From IMG/VR virus record IMGVR_UViG_3300042540_001822, positions 155,476-219,475 of that record: a DNA stretch of 64,000 bases; one strand, given 5' to 3'. Source of the DNA: a virus. The first letter of the stretch is position 1. The number at the start of each line of letters is the position of its first letter. The translations under genes and the position numbers were made by a program. Below the pieces are notes generated by a model, which was given only the letters and a program-made list of their open reading frames with translations, ran no database searches and had not been told where the DNA came from. Positions 7,744 to 16,183 of the stretch are shown piece after piece.

Positions 7744-8529
7744 TTAATCTTGATTTTTTTTATAAAAACGTTTATTTTCTGGTTGATACCATTCATCTAA
7801 TGAAGCTGGGACTCTTGAATGGTAACCTAAAAATTGTTGCATTTCATAAGTAAACGAATTCATTCTTTCATATCCTAAAGCTCTAGGATAATCTAATAAT
7901 TGTTTCATAAATGATTTACTTATAGTAAAAGGAATAGCTCTTCTATTATTCTGGGTTTTATTAGGAGCTGAAGAATGCCACACATTAGAATTGAATATTA
8001 ATATATCTCCTCTTTTTCCTGTTGCTTGGTGGGCATTGTTAAAAAACTCTTCATCGGTTGGTTTTCTTTCTTCTAAATGGGAACCGGTAAGAAGATAAGT
8101 CCCGCCATTCTCAATAGTAAAATCATCTATCATAATTAAACAATTAAGCATTATAGGAAATTCTCCAGAATAAAATCTTAGATCACGATGTACTATGGAT
8201 GAAAAATTAGGTTGGTTAGGTAAATTATTTAAAGCACTAAATGAATTTAAAATACATTTACTATGGAAAAAATTATCTTGTAATGATTGAATAAACCCAT
8301 TTTTAAGTAAAGTTTGTAAAAATTCTATAAATACCGGACTACTTAATAAAACATGAAGGGCAACCCCCATTGAATTAATATCATTATTATTATATAATTG
8401 AATATTTCTATGTTCTAAAAATGCTTTATCTATTTCACTAGATAGTATATCTAACCATTTTTTAGTTATTTGATTACGAACAATTACATAACCTTTTTCT
8501 TTTAATTCTTGGGATTGCTGTATTATCAT
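7744..8529 (-). CDS. Phytanoyl-CoA dioxygenase (PhyH) family Fe(II)/2-oxoglutarate oxygenase
   Basis: A 261-residue protein with the PhyH facial triad: H-R-D at 114-116 (SIVHRDLRFY), the distal histidine in NVWHSSAPN (about 185) and an arginine for 2-oxoglutarate at about 196-197 (NNRRAI). GTYLLTGSH (143-151) is the usual turn before the distal strand. Family members hydroxylate small molecules, lipids or sugars. The 4-nt overlap with the NeuD-like gene suggests joint action on an amino sugar or its acyl group (inference). The gene is much more AT-rich than its neighbours, consistent with recent acquisition. Confidence 0.85.
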   Translation of the reverse strand: MIIQQSQELKEKGYVIVRNQITKKWLDILSSEIDKAFLEHRNIQLYNNNDINSMGVALHVLLSSPVFIEFLQTLLKNGFIQSLQDNFFHSKCILNSFSALNNLPNQPNFSSIVHRDLRFYSGEFPIMLNCLIMIDDFTIENGGTYLLTGSHLEERKPTDEEFFNNAHQATGKRGDILIFNSNVWHSSAPNKTQNNRRAIPFTISKSFMKQLLDYPRALGYERMNSFTYEMQQFLGYHSRVPASLDEWYQPENKRFYKKNQD

Positions 8530-9191
8530 TTTAAAAATTTTTCTCCTTCAACTCTATTTTTAATTATTTTAGCAGGGTTGCCGTATGCTAGTACATTTGA
8601 TGGGATAGATTTAGTAACTAAACTACCTGAGCCTATTACTGTGTTTTCTCCTATTTCTAATCTATCCATTATAGTTACCCCTAATGTAATAGCCGAAAAT
8701 TTTCCAATTTTAACATATCCCCCTGTTAAGGATCCCGCAGATATACTAGCAAAATCTTCTATTTCATTATCATGTTCTACTTGTGCCCCTGTAGCAAAAA
8801 AAGTAAAATTACCTATTTTAGCTTTAGGATTAAAAATACATCCAGCCATTGCTACAATCCCTATTCCTAATTCAGTAGTATTTCCTATAATAACTGAGGG
8901 GTGAATAGCATTCACAAATTTAAAATTAGGTATTAATTCATGTATTTGATTATAAACATAATACCTACTCCAATTATCTCCTATAGAAATTACTCCCCCA
9001 TATATGTCATTTTGATTAATAATTTCTTTCAAATTTTCTTGACGACCTAAAATAGAATAACCAAATCTTTTACTTCCTATCTCATGGATTGAGTCAACAA
9101 TACCAATAATATTATATTTTTTTTCTTTTTCAATAATATCTATAGTATAATGAGCTTGGTTACCTCCTCCTATTAAAATTATATTTTTCAC
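8526..9191 (-). CDS. NeuD/PglD-like sugar O- or N-acetyltransferase (left-handed beta helix)
   Basis: A 221-residue protein with an N-terminal Rossmann-like segment (IILIGGGNQAHYTIDIIE, 4-21) and C-terminal hexapeptide repeats (VIIGNTTELGIGIVAMAGCIF, KIGNFTFFATGAQ, SISAGSLTGGYVKIGKFS). This is the architecture of sialic-acid or bacillosamine acetyltransferases NeuD/PglD. The histidine in VEHDNEIEDF matches the usual catalytic histidine. Start codon is GTG at 9191, overlapping the upstream stop. Strongly AT-rich like PhyH, so the two probably moved together. Confidence 0.85.
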   Translation of the reverse strand: MKNIILIGGGNQAHYTIDIIEKEKKYNIIGIVDSIHEIGSKRFGYSILGRQENLKEIINQNDIYGGVISIGDNWSRYYVYNQIHELIPNFKFVNAIHPSVIIGNTTELGIGIVAMAGCIFNPKAKIGNFTFFATGAQVEHDNEIEDFASISAGSLTGGYVKIGKFSAITLGVTIMDRLEIGENTVIGSGSLVTKSIPSNVLAYGNPAKIIKNRVEGEKFLK

Positions 9192-9814
9192 TTTGTATAA
9201 ATTTTAAATTTAGATAAGTTGGGGTATGGAAGCTCCAAATCAGCGTTATGCTTTTTGCTACCATCGGTGTTGTAAAATTGATTCATTAACAACAAGCCCC
9301 TCGTTGCAAGTTCGGGCATCATATAGAAATTCCATCCGAGCATATCAAAATGATCATCGTGATAACTGCACTCTCTCCTACCGCTATACCTTGCTCTTTT
9401 AAACCACAAATAAGCCTGATGATCATCGGTAAGTATTGCTCCTCCCTTGGATAACTTAAAATGCTTGTACGGACCTGTAAACGATATGCACATATGGGTA
9501 TTGGGAAGATACATATCAGCCGTAAACCTTAAAGCACTATCCCAAACCCGGCTCGGTTTGAGTTGGTATGCGCCCTTCAATGTCGTTCCTTCAACTTCTT
9601 CAAAATCCACCCTTGCCCCTGCGTGGATGATTTCGCAAGGCACGGATGGGTATGTTCGTTCCGGGATAGTAATTGTTGTGCCTCCAACTTTCTCGTACAT
9701 CAATGCTAAAAACAGTCCATTGGATTGGTTGTCTAAGCACACTGCATAAGGAGCGCCGGTGTAGTCCGCAAGGCGTTTTTCAAATTCGTTGGTAATGTCA
9801 TAAACAGTTTTCAT
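9188..9814 (-). CDS. Short DegT/DnrJ/EryC1-type aminotransferase-like protein
   Basis: A 208-residue protein resembling only the N-terminal, PLP-binding half of DegT-family sugar aminotransferases, which usually have 370-400 residues. Aligned features: an N-terminal FEKRLADYTGAPYAVCLDN, a DSALRF acid (D92) in the PLP-ring position, and SFTGPYKHFKLSKGGAI, where K117 or K120 would be the PLP lysine. The usual C-terminal domain is absent. It is also distinctly GC-richer than the genes on either side. It may be a natural minimal form, a decayed gene or a partner of the full-length enzyme at 10911. Confidence 0.65.
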   Translation of the reverse strand: MKTVYDITNEFEKRLADYTGAPYAVCLDNQSNGLFLALMYEKVGGTTITIPERTYPSVPCEIIHAGARVDFEEVEGTTLKGAYQLKPSRVWDSALRFTADMYLPNTHMCISFTGPYKHFKLSKGGAILTDDHQAYLWFKRARYSGRRECSYHDDHFDMLGWNFYMMPELATRGLLLMNQFYNTDGSKKHNADLELPYPNLSKFKIYTK

Positions 9815-9849
9815 CCAGATAATTTTTTTTCTTCTTGGTGAATAAAATT

Positions 9850-10491
9850 TTAAATTTTGATTTTTTTTAAATAACCATTAGGGTTGAAAGTAACATTGTA
9901 ACCATAAAAATCACACCATTTTCTATCTATTTCGAATTGTGGATTTTGGGGCAAAAATTCTCCTATTGCTCTAAGAGGACCTCCGTCATAGTTTTTTTCG
10001 ATGCCCATCCAATTCACAGTTCCATCTTCAACGATCATATAGGAATCTTCGCTGATTAAATCTTTGAATTTATTCATCACAGACAAAACATCGTTATATT
10101 TGTGTGACCCGTCTTCAATCAACATAATTTTTTCAAATGAGGATGCATAATCCAAGTTGTATTCTTGATAACCTCCCAAGAATCTCTGAATTCTTGGATG
10201 TCGATTAATCAAACCCCTCTTTTCTTCGGAATTTGATAAAAAAGTTTCATCCTGAATATCCACAGTATGAACCATACCTTTACCTATATTATTTAAAATA
10301 TCACCCAAATACAGGCAGGATCCTCCATAATTAGTCCCTATCTCTATTATCAAATCGGGTTTTATTTCATTAATTATCATTTGATACATTACGTAATCAA
10401 ATGGGGATTTTTCAGTTATGATTCCTCTATATAAAGTTTTTAGATGTCCATCCATGATACCATCTAAATTTAAGTTGTATGAATTGTTCAT
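9850..10491 (-). CDS. CmcI-like (cephalosporin hydroxylase family) SAM-dependent methyltransferase
   Basis: A 213-residue protein. The segment KSPFDYVMYQMIINEIKPDL then IIEIGTNYGGSCLYLGDIL is the hallmark of the CmcI/rhamnosyl O-methyltransferase family, with the SAM-binding G-T-N-Y-G-G loop (about 52-57). IMLIEDGSHKYNDVL and YMIVEDGTVNWMG supply the acidic metal-site residues. Members methylate hydroxyls of sugars or small molecules. Within the island it may cap or decorate the surface glycan. Confidence 0.8.
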   Translation of the reverse strand: MNNSYNLNLDGIMDGHLKTLYRGIITEKSPFDYVMYQMIINEIKPDLIIEIGTNYGGSCLYLGDILNNIGKGMVHTVDIQDETFLSNSEEKRGLINRHPRIQRFLGGYQEYNLDYASSFEKIMLIEDGSHKYNDVLSVMNKFKDLISEDSYMIVEDGTVNWMGIEKNYDGGPLRAIGEFLPQNPQFEIDRKWCDFYGYNVTFNPNGYLKKIKI

Positions 10492-10500
10492 TTTTTTATT

Positions 10501-10905
10501 TTAAAGATCCACTCTCATAGTATTGCACTCCCTGAAAAATCCACATCTTTCATAGAAATTTATTCTCTCATCAAAACAGGATAGAATAACCTTATAACAT
10601 CCAAGATATCTTGCTTTTTCCAATGCTTTTTGAACTAATAAATAACCAATTTTATTACCTCTAAATTTTTCTTTTACTGCTACATCCTCAATATACCCAG
10701 CTATTCCCCCGTTCCTTATTAATTTTTTTTGAATATGAAGGGTAATTGTTCCTATAATTTCTTCCCCTTCAACCGCTACAAAGTTATGATTGTTAAGCAT
10801 CCACTGGTCTAAATTGTGAATTTCAATTTCTGTAATCCACCATGTTTCACTAAGGACTTTCAATAAACCTAGTTCATCTCCTTTTTGAAATTCTCGAATA
10901 ATCAT
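10501..10905 (-). CDS. GNAT family N-acetyltransferase, GNA1-like
   Basis: A 134-residue GNAT protein. IAGYIEDVAVKEKFRGNKIGYLLVQKAL (about 68-95) has the acetyl-CoA pyrophosphate loop R-G-N-K-I-G, and LGCYKVILSCFDERINFYERCGF closely follows the wording of glucosamine-6-phosphate N-acetyltransferases (GNA1). It may acetylate an amino sugar made with the DegT aminotransferase 5 nt upstream. Substrate identity is inference. Confidence 0.8.
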   Translation of the reverse strand: MIIREFQKGDELGLLKVLSETWWITEIEIHNLDQWMLNNHNFVAVEGEEIIGTITLHIQKKLIRNGGIAGYIEDVAVKEKFRGNKIGYLLVQKALEKARYLGCYKVILSCFDERINFYERCGFFRECNTMRVDL

Positions 10906-10910
10906 GATAT

Positions 10911-12071
10911 TTATTTTTGAGATTCTAAAACTCGATCAATTACAAATTCAATTTCTTCGTCTCTTAAATAAAGATGCAAAGGAAGACTGATGATTTTTTC
11001 GCTTGAAATTAAAGAATTGGGGTTTAGCCCAAATTGAGATTTATACATCTCATAATTAGTATTGTCTCTATAATGAACCCCGGGATAGATTCCGTTCATA
11101 TTCAAGTATTCCATAGTTTTATTTCTTTCCTCTACAATTATTTGGTACAAATGTCTGGAAGAGATTTCCGTATAAGGAGAAACTTTAACTGATTTAATGC
11201 CAGATGATTCAAAAGCAGTTTCATAAATTTTGCAGATCTCCCTCCTTCTTTCATTATCTTCTTCCAAATATTTGAGACCTACCAAAGCCATAGAAGCCAT
11301 CATAGAATTTCCATGGTATTTAAATCCGACATCTACCAGATCATATTCCCATTTATAACTCCCTTTATCATGGGATCTCTGGTAAGTGTCTTTTGAAATT
11401 CCAAGCCAAGATAATTTTCTAGCTAAAGCGTCGTAATCCTCGTTTTTAAAACAGATCATTCCTGAATCAGCGGTAGGGAGGTTTTTAACAGCCTGAAAAC
11501 TAAAAATGGAAACATCAGCATCTAAACCAACATGGTCTTTCGAGTATCCAACCCCAATCTCTGTTTTGTTTTTGACCCAGGTTCCGGCCATATGTGCGGC
11601 GTCTAAAATAATTTTTAGGCCTTTTTTTTTGCAAAGTTTTACTATTTCATCAAACCTACCGGCATTACCACCAATACCAACAAATAAAACAGCTTTGGTT
11701 TTTTTAGTAATTTTTGATTCAACTGACTTAGGATCTAAGCAAAGAAATTCATCCACGTCCGCAAAAATTGGTTTCAACCTTTCGTACAAAATCGCATGAT
11801 TCGAAGAAACGAAAGTTAGAGGAGACGTGATAACCTCATCTCCATCTTTCCATTTATTTGCATCTTTCAAAATTTTCAAGGCAAGATGTAAACCTGATGT
11901 GTTAGAATTTATAAAATGCGAATGGTTGAATCCAGTGTACTTTTTCCATTCTTCTTCAATCTGCTGAGTTTTAAAACCTAAACCAGTCCAGCCCATTTCC
12001 ATACATTCCTCCATTATTTCGAAAATTTCGGAAGTTCTAAATTTAGGTTTAAATAATTGAATATTTTTCAC
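10911..12071 (-). CDS. DegT/DnrJ/EryC1/StrS family nucleotide-sugar aminotransferase
   Basis: A full-length 386-residue PLP enzyme. FRTSEIFEIMEECMEMGWTGLG is the family N-terminus; SNTSGLHLAL (56-65) binds the phosphate; LDAAHMAG holds the PLP-ring aspartate (D157); SFQAVKNLPTADSGM holds the PLP lysine (K196). Family members transaminate keto-sugars to give amino sugars of surface polysaccharides. The start is GTG at 12071, overlapping the upstream stop. With the GNAT and NeuD-like genes it would yield an N-acylated amino sugar, but no nucleotide-sugar dehydratase is seen in the window, so the keto-sugar would come from the host. Confidence 0.9.
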   Translation of the reverse strand: MKNIQLFKPKFRTSEIFEIMEECMEMGWTGLGFKTQQIEEEWKKYTGFNHSHFINSNTSGLHLALKILKDANKWKDGDEVITSPLTFVSSNHAILYERLKPIFADVDEFLCLDPKSVESKITKKTKAVLFVGIGGNAGRFDEIVKLCKKKGLKIILDAAHMAGTWVKNKTEIGVGYSKDHVGLDADVSIFSFQAVKNLPTADSGMICFKNEDYDALARKLSWLGISKDTYQRSHDKGSYKWEYDLVDVGFKYHGNSMMASMALVGLKYLEEDNERRREICKIYETAFESSGIKSVKVSPYTEISSRHLYQIIVEERNKTMEYLNMNGIYPGVHYRDNTNYEMYKSQFGLNPNSLISSEKIISLPLHLYLRDEEIEFVIDRVLESQK

Positions 12072-13174
12072 AACAAATAATAATTTTTTACTAGAGCATA
12101 CTTAGACAAGTTTTCTCTTTTAATTTTTATAGAATCTGTGAATTGACATGTTTCATCTCCTATATTCTGTAATTTTTTTGTAAAAACTACAGAATCCCCA
12201 TCTACAAACAAATCATTCAATTTTTCTTTGTACCAAGTTCCTTTTCTCAAAATAATTTCTCGTTTATAAAATAATTCGCCATTTTCATTTTCAATCTGAA
12301 TTTCGAATTTTATTTCTTCCCCGAAAAAACCGTAGTCTACTTCCAAAAGCAATGAACATTCACTAAGATCTTCTTTCCAAAATATCGAAGAAGTTGTTTG
12401 GGAATGTAAAGAACTAGGTCCTGGTTGTATAACTGAACTTTTTAAGTTCCAATTCCCAATTCCAAAAAAATTATCTAATTCTTCATAATTGCAAATTAAA
12501 TTGTCGTCTTGAACAAAAAGTTGTAAAATTACATCTTCACCAGAGCAATTAGGAAAATGTTTTTGATAAACTGAATTATCAGAAAAATCTATATTTGGAA
12601 TTCTGTTTATTAAAATTTCATCAACGCTGAATCCGAAAAAGAATCCAGAAAACCAACTGCTAAAATTTGGGCTATTTCTAATAAAGAAATTCCTTTTTTT
12701 TCCTAGGTCATTAAAAACCTGATTAAATTTTTCTAGGATATTATCTGGGCATTTAAAATCACCTACAAAATAAAAAGAAAAATCATAACCTTTAGAATGA
12801 ACAAATTTTATAGAGTTAAAAAATTGGGACATAATAGCAACAGACCAACCAGTGATTACTACATAATCTCTAAACATCTCGTTTCCAATAGTCATAAATT
12901 TCATATAAATTGGATTCGATATACCTTGTAAATTGTAATTTAAAATGTCGGAATCAAGGAAATGGTAATTGTTTTTCTTTTCAAAAATAAAATAAGTCGA
13001 GTTTTCAATTATTTCTGGAGTACACGGGTGATGGCTGGTAAGTAAAACATCTATGTTATTTAATTTGAATTTTTTTAAGTTCTCTAATAGAATTTTCTGT
13101 TCATCTTCTGTTTGAGGATAAGCATCAATAATAACACAAAATTTTTTTTCTGTGTAATTTTTTTTGGAGTCCAT
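12068..13174 (-). CDS. Glycosyltransferase-like protein, paralogue of 18983
   Basis: A 368-residue protein. The first 75 residues (VIIDAYPQTEDEQKILLENL, LLTSHHPCTPEIIENSTYFIFEKKNN) match in pattern the protein at 18983 ([34 protein letters not shown]): a SHxPxPxEI loop and a Y-hydrophobic-Y/F-E/D segment. This N-terminal pattern recurs in viral proteins with a GT-A-like fold. The C-terminal third (about 240-368) is beta-rich and could bind carbohydrate. Specificity unknown. Confidence 0.5.
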   Translation of the reverse strand: MDSKKNYTEKKFCVIIDAYPQTEDEQKILLENLKKFKLNNIDVLLTSHHPCTPEIIENSTYFIFEKKNNYHFLDSDILNYNLQGISNPIYMKFMTIGNEMFRDYVVITGWSVAIMSQFFNSIKFVHSKGYDFSFYFVGDFKCPDNILEKFNQVFNDLGKKRNFFIRNSPNFSSWFSGFFFGFSVDEILINRIPNIDFSDNSVYQKHFPNCSGEDVILQLFVQDDNLICNYEELDNFFGIGNWNLKSSVIQPGPSSLHSQTTSSIFWKEDLSECSLLLEVDYGFFGEEIKFEIQIENENGELFYKREIILRKGTWYKEKLNDLFVDGDSVVFTKKLQNIGDETCQFTDSIKIKRENLSKYALVKNYYLL

Positions 13175-13208
13175 TCTTTAAAAAATATTTAATTTTTCTT
13201 CCAAATTA

Positions 13209-14123
13209 TCAATTTTTCCAAGCCCATATCATGTTTCCAGTGTGGTGTGTTTGGAATCCATTTTCTGAAAAGATAAGCAACAATTGATCCGGAGGATGAA
13301 TATGATATTCTAAAACTATCTTTGGTATAGACTTTAAAAATTCAGAGCTTAAGTAAGGCAAAATTTCCCATTCACATCCTTCACAGTCGATTTTCAAAAA
13401 ATCTATTTTTACTCCAGATTCTCTAGCCCATTCTTCCAGAACAACTCCTTGGCAAGAAACACTTTCATCAGTATGATCAAACGAAAAAGAAACTGAATTC
13501 AAAACACTAAAGTCATGTATGTTTAATCTTAAATCTTTTTTTTCAGACCACACGGCTGAATTGTTAACATGAATTGGTAAATCCCCAAAATTTGTTTGTA
13601 TAAAGTTTGATAATTTGGGATCTGGTTCAAAAGAGTGAACTTTAGAAGCACCTTGTGTAATTGAAAAATAAGTGAATAAACCAATATTAGCCCCAATATC
13701 AACAACAACATCTCCAGGTTCTACTTTACAACGATCGTGGTTATATTCACCGTTAAGAAAAATCTCCCAAAGTACCAATCCGGTTGATAAGTCTTTTTTT
13801 GAAAGATTACTCCCTATATTTTTCAACTTGTTTTTTTGGTCTAAATTTCTTACATCATGTTGAAAAACATCCGAGTAATCACAAACTTGAAGTAGGATTT
13901 CTTCAGTTTTAGAATCTTCCACTACAAAAGTCATTAATTTTGTAATTCTACCGTCATAAGATGCCCAGTAGGAACATTTTGGAAGGACTTTCATTGTTTC
14001 CCCCCTGAAAATTAAACTAGTATATGAATCAATGAACTTAATTACAATTTCTTTTTCTTCATCAAAATGACTTGTAAAATCTATTCCGTTTCTATCTGGT
14101 AAAATGTGATTCAATGAGATCAT
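13209..14123 (-). CDS. FkbM family SAM-dependent methyltransferase
   Basis: A 304-residue protein with an N-terminal extension of about 125 residues and then the FkbM methyltransferase core: VEPGDVVVDIGANIGLFTYFS (SAM loop), VHSFEPDP (motif II) and IDFLKIDCEGCEWEIL (the conserved D-x-E-G). FkbM enzymes O-methylate sugars or polyketides. It resembles the shorter FkbM protein at 17474. It lies in the sugar island, so glycan methylation is likely. Confidence 0.87.
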   Translation of the reverse strand: MISLNHILPDRNGIDFTSHFDEEKEIVIKFIDSYTSLIFRGETMKVLPKCSYWASYDGRITKLMTFVVEDSKTEEILLQVCDYSDVFQHDVRNLDQKNKLKNIGSNLSKKDLSTGLVLWEIFLNGEYNHDRCKVEPGDVVVDIGANIGLFTYFSITQGASKVHSFEPDPKLSNFIQTNFGDLPIHVNNSAVWSEKKDLRLNIHDFSVLNSVSFSFDHTDESVSCQGVVLEEWARESGVKIDFLKIDCEGCEWEILPYLSSEFLKSIPKIVLEYHIHPPDQLLLIFSENGFQTHHTGNMIWAWKN

Positions 14124-14129
14124 AATTTA

Positions 14130-14906
14130 TTATTTGTTGTTTTGTTTAAGAACTTCTTTTTCTTTATTGAAGCAATGTAAAGAAGTGATGTGCATGGTAA
14201 AAAGTCCAGGTTTTACATTTTCCCAAGATTCGGGACTTCTCTCTTTCAATTTTTCTAGAACCCAAAAAACTTTGCGGCAAGCCATGTAAATATCGTCCCT
14301 GAAATGGCGGAGGTAGTCGCAAGACCTTATGTAATACACGATGTGTAAATAATCTGCTCTTCTCATAAAATGATAACCGATTGTACAAGGAACTCGTTCA
14401 CCGTGAACAGAACCAGTGTCTTCAGGGAACCACAAAGGAAGAAATGCCTGCCTTGTAAAAGGTTCTCTTTGTAGCAAATCGATCACATCCCCAAAGTCAC
14501 CATAATGGTACCTGATACCAAACATGGTAGATTTGGGTTCTTCCGATGCAAATTTAGGCCAGAGCCTTTCGGGATAAGTGTGAGAAAATTTCTCCTCGAT
14601 TTTAAACTGGGCGTTCTTCTTTTGGTTGAAAGGCCACCATTCGTTCGAAGGTGGTGGATTTAAAGGTTGGCCCCCTATTCTTTCTTCAAAATGATCGTCC
14701 GCCCAGGGAAGATTAGGTCTGACCTCCTCGCGTAGCTCCTGAAGTGTACCTGGCACAAACATAGAGAAAGATGTATTTAAAGTTTCCCACATGTCGTCGG
14801 GAGAAGTTATACCCTGCCATCTCTCGGTCTGTACAACATATCCATAGTCGATCAATTTTTCCTTAGCCCACTTGATGGCTTGTGAGGGCTTTTGAAATGT
14901 TTTCAA
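14130..14906 (-). CDS. Thymidylate synthase / dCMP hydroxymethylase superfamily-like protein
   Basis: A 258-residue protein. TRQAFLPLWFPEDT, then GERVPCTIGYHFMRRADYLHIVYYIRSCDYLRHFRDDI (about 175-212) follows the thymidylate synthase catalytic core: an Arg-containing strand, the nucleophile in PC(T/H), a long Q/H-F strand and an R-S-x-D nucleotide-binding motif. The length is close to T4 dCMP hydroxymethylase. It could make a modified pyrimidine for phage DNA or supply dTMP. The start appears to be TTG at 14906, since no ATG precedes the conserved region; this is uncertain. Its location among glycan genes is odd. Confidence 0.6.
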   Translation of the reverse strand: MKTFQKPSQAIKWAKEKLIDYGYVVQTERWQGITSPDDMWETLNTSFSMFVPGTLQELREEVRPNLPWADDHFEERIGGQPLNPPPSNEWWPFNQKKNAQFKIEEKFSHTYPERLWPKFASEEPKSTMFGIRYHYGDFGDVIDLLQREPFTRQAFLPLWFPEDTGSVHGERVPCTIGYHFMRRADYLHIVYYIRSCDYLRHFRDDIYMACRKVFWVLEKLKERSPESWENVKPGLFTMHITSLHCFNKEKEVLKQNNK

Positions 14907-14980
14907 TTGAAATAAATTTTGAAAATTATACAGATCAGAAACTATAAGTTTCTGTTTGATTTTATTTTATCTCAAAAATT

Positions 14981-15613
14981 TTATTGGTTCAACCAAAAAA
15001 ATAATTCTTCATTACCAATCAAATTTAAATCCCTAACTCTATTTTTTTGAAAAACTTTATATTCGAAATATGGGTTGTCAAAGGGAACGAGCTCTTGTCT
15101 TCCTCTTTTAATAAGACCAACTCCCTCATCGATATTAAGAGTACAAATATTTAAGTCAGATCTAGTTGCCTTTAATTTATAAATCGTTTTCCAAACCGTT
15201 CCGTTCCATGGCTGTCCCCAATTATCCTCAACTAATCTGGTATAATTTTCTTCATACATAAATGGGTCACAATCATGCAAAACAATAACACCATTTTCTG
15301 ATAAGTGATTCAAAGAATTCAATATGTCTTTTTCCACCTGATAAGAAAGATGTAATCCATCAATAAAAATTAGGTCCCACTTATAATCAGGAGGTAAATC
15401 CAACAAATTATTTTCTAGCCTAATAAAGAATTCATCCGATGTGTATTGGTATTTAACTGGATTTTCCTGGTACTCTAAACCTGGATCTACCCCGGATTTT
15501 TCTGGACATTGAATTAAATCGAAACAATCCCACGGGAATCTAACTCCTATTTCTAAATAGGTATTAAAATTTTTTGTTTGAATGATTTGGTTGATTACTT
15601 CAGATCTGTGCAT
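14981..15613 (-). CDS. Class I SAM-dependent methyltransferase (Methyltransf_24 type)
   Basis: A 210-residue protein from the ATG at 15613; a TTG 21 nt upstream is less likely. NTYLEIGVRFPWDCF is the SAM-binding start, WDLIFIDGLHLSYQVEKDIL is the characteristic ID-G-x-H motif of this family, and GVIVLHDCDPF is the next acidic strand. Family members modify small molecules or sugars. It is the third type of methyltransferase in the island. Confidence 0.8.
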   Translation of the reverse strand: MHRSEVINQIIQTKNFNTYLEIGVRFPWDCFDLIQCPEKSGVDPGLEYQENPVKYQYTSDEFFIRLENNLLDLPPDYKWDLIFIDGLHLSYQVEKDILNSLNHLSENGVIVLHDCDPFMYEENYTRLVEDNWGQPWNGTVWKTIYKLKATRSDLNICTLNIDEGVGLIKRGRQELVPFDNPYFEYKVFQKNRVRDLNLIGNEELFFWLNQ

Positions 15614-15697
15614 GAATATAAACTTGTTTACCAATTGTACTGAATTGATAATTAAAGTTTCTTGGATACAAAAAATAGCAGGATTTAATCCTATAAA

Positions 15698-16108
15698 TTA
15701 TCTATTCTTACTGCTCATTTTCCGGTACAACTTGTATTCTGGTGTTTCCTCAATGGAATCTAATTCGAATCTCTGGAAATTTCCGAACCTCATAGGTCCA
15801 TTTAAATTAAACCTTTTGTGTGGTTCGACTGAATCCTCGTAAAATTGACAAATTTGCTCGTGATATTCGGAATCTTTTTCAATAAAATATTCTTCTGGGT
15901 TGTGATAGTAGTCAAAAAGATACTCTGCCCATTCGGAGGGATTCTTTCCTCCTCCAAATTGTTCGACAAATTTTTCCATTTGGATTTCTTCATCCGTCAT
16001 GCTTATACCCAAATTTTGGAAACCTGAAATCAAATCATCTAGATCTGACCCAATATCATTATTTTCATTCAAAATTGAGAACACCCAAAAGGATTTTAAA
16101 TTATTCAT
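15698..16108 (-). CDS. Hypothetical acidic protein
   Basis: A 136-residue acidic protein rich in aromatic residues (EWAEYLFDYYHNPEEYF), with no membrane segment or known motif. A GATATATA element lies 8 nt upstream of its ATG. Function not recognised. Confidence 0.6.
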   Translation of the reverse strand: MNNLKSFWVFSILNENNDIGSDLDDLISGFQNLGISMTDEEIQMEKFVEQFGGGKNPSEWAEYLFDYYHNPEEYFIEKDSEYHEQICQFYEDSVEPHKRFNLNGPMRFGNFQRFELDSIEETPEYKLYRKMSSKNR

Positions 16109-16115
16109 GATAAAT

Positions 16116-16123
16116 TATATATC
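16116..16123 (-). promoter_or_regulatory. GATATATA promoter element
   Basis: Minus-strand GATATATA 8 nt before the ATG at 16108. Together with the terminator just upstream it starts a new transcription unit that may include the sugar genes below it. Confidence 0.5.
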
Positions 16124-16138
16124 CATTTTTTTGCCCAC

Positions 16139-16169
16139 AAAAAACCCGACCTGAATTGGGTCGGGTTTT
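16139..16169 (-). terminator. Rho-independent terminator after the lipoprotein gene
   Basis: CCCGACC and GGTCGGG form a 7-bp GC-rich stem with a 7-nt loop. On the minus strand it is followed by six Ts. It lies 15 nt after the lipoprotein stop codon. The flanking A and T runs could make it work in both directions. Confidence 0.85.
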
Positions 16170-16183
16170 AAGCTTGTCCGGAA

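Noticed and set aside
14936-14954. CAGAAACT/AGTTTCTG hairpin as a terminator
   Set aside because: The stem is AT-rich and is not followed by a T run on the minus strand, so termination is not supported. It may be chance.
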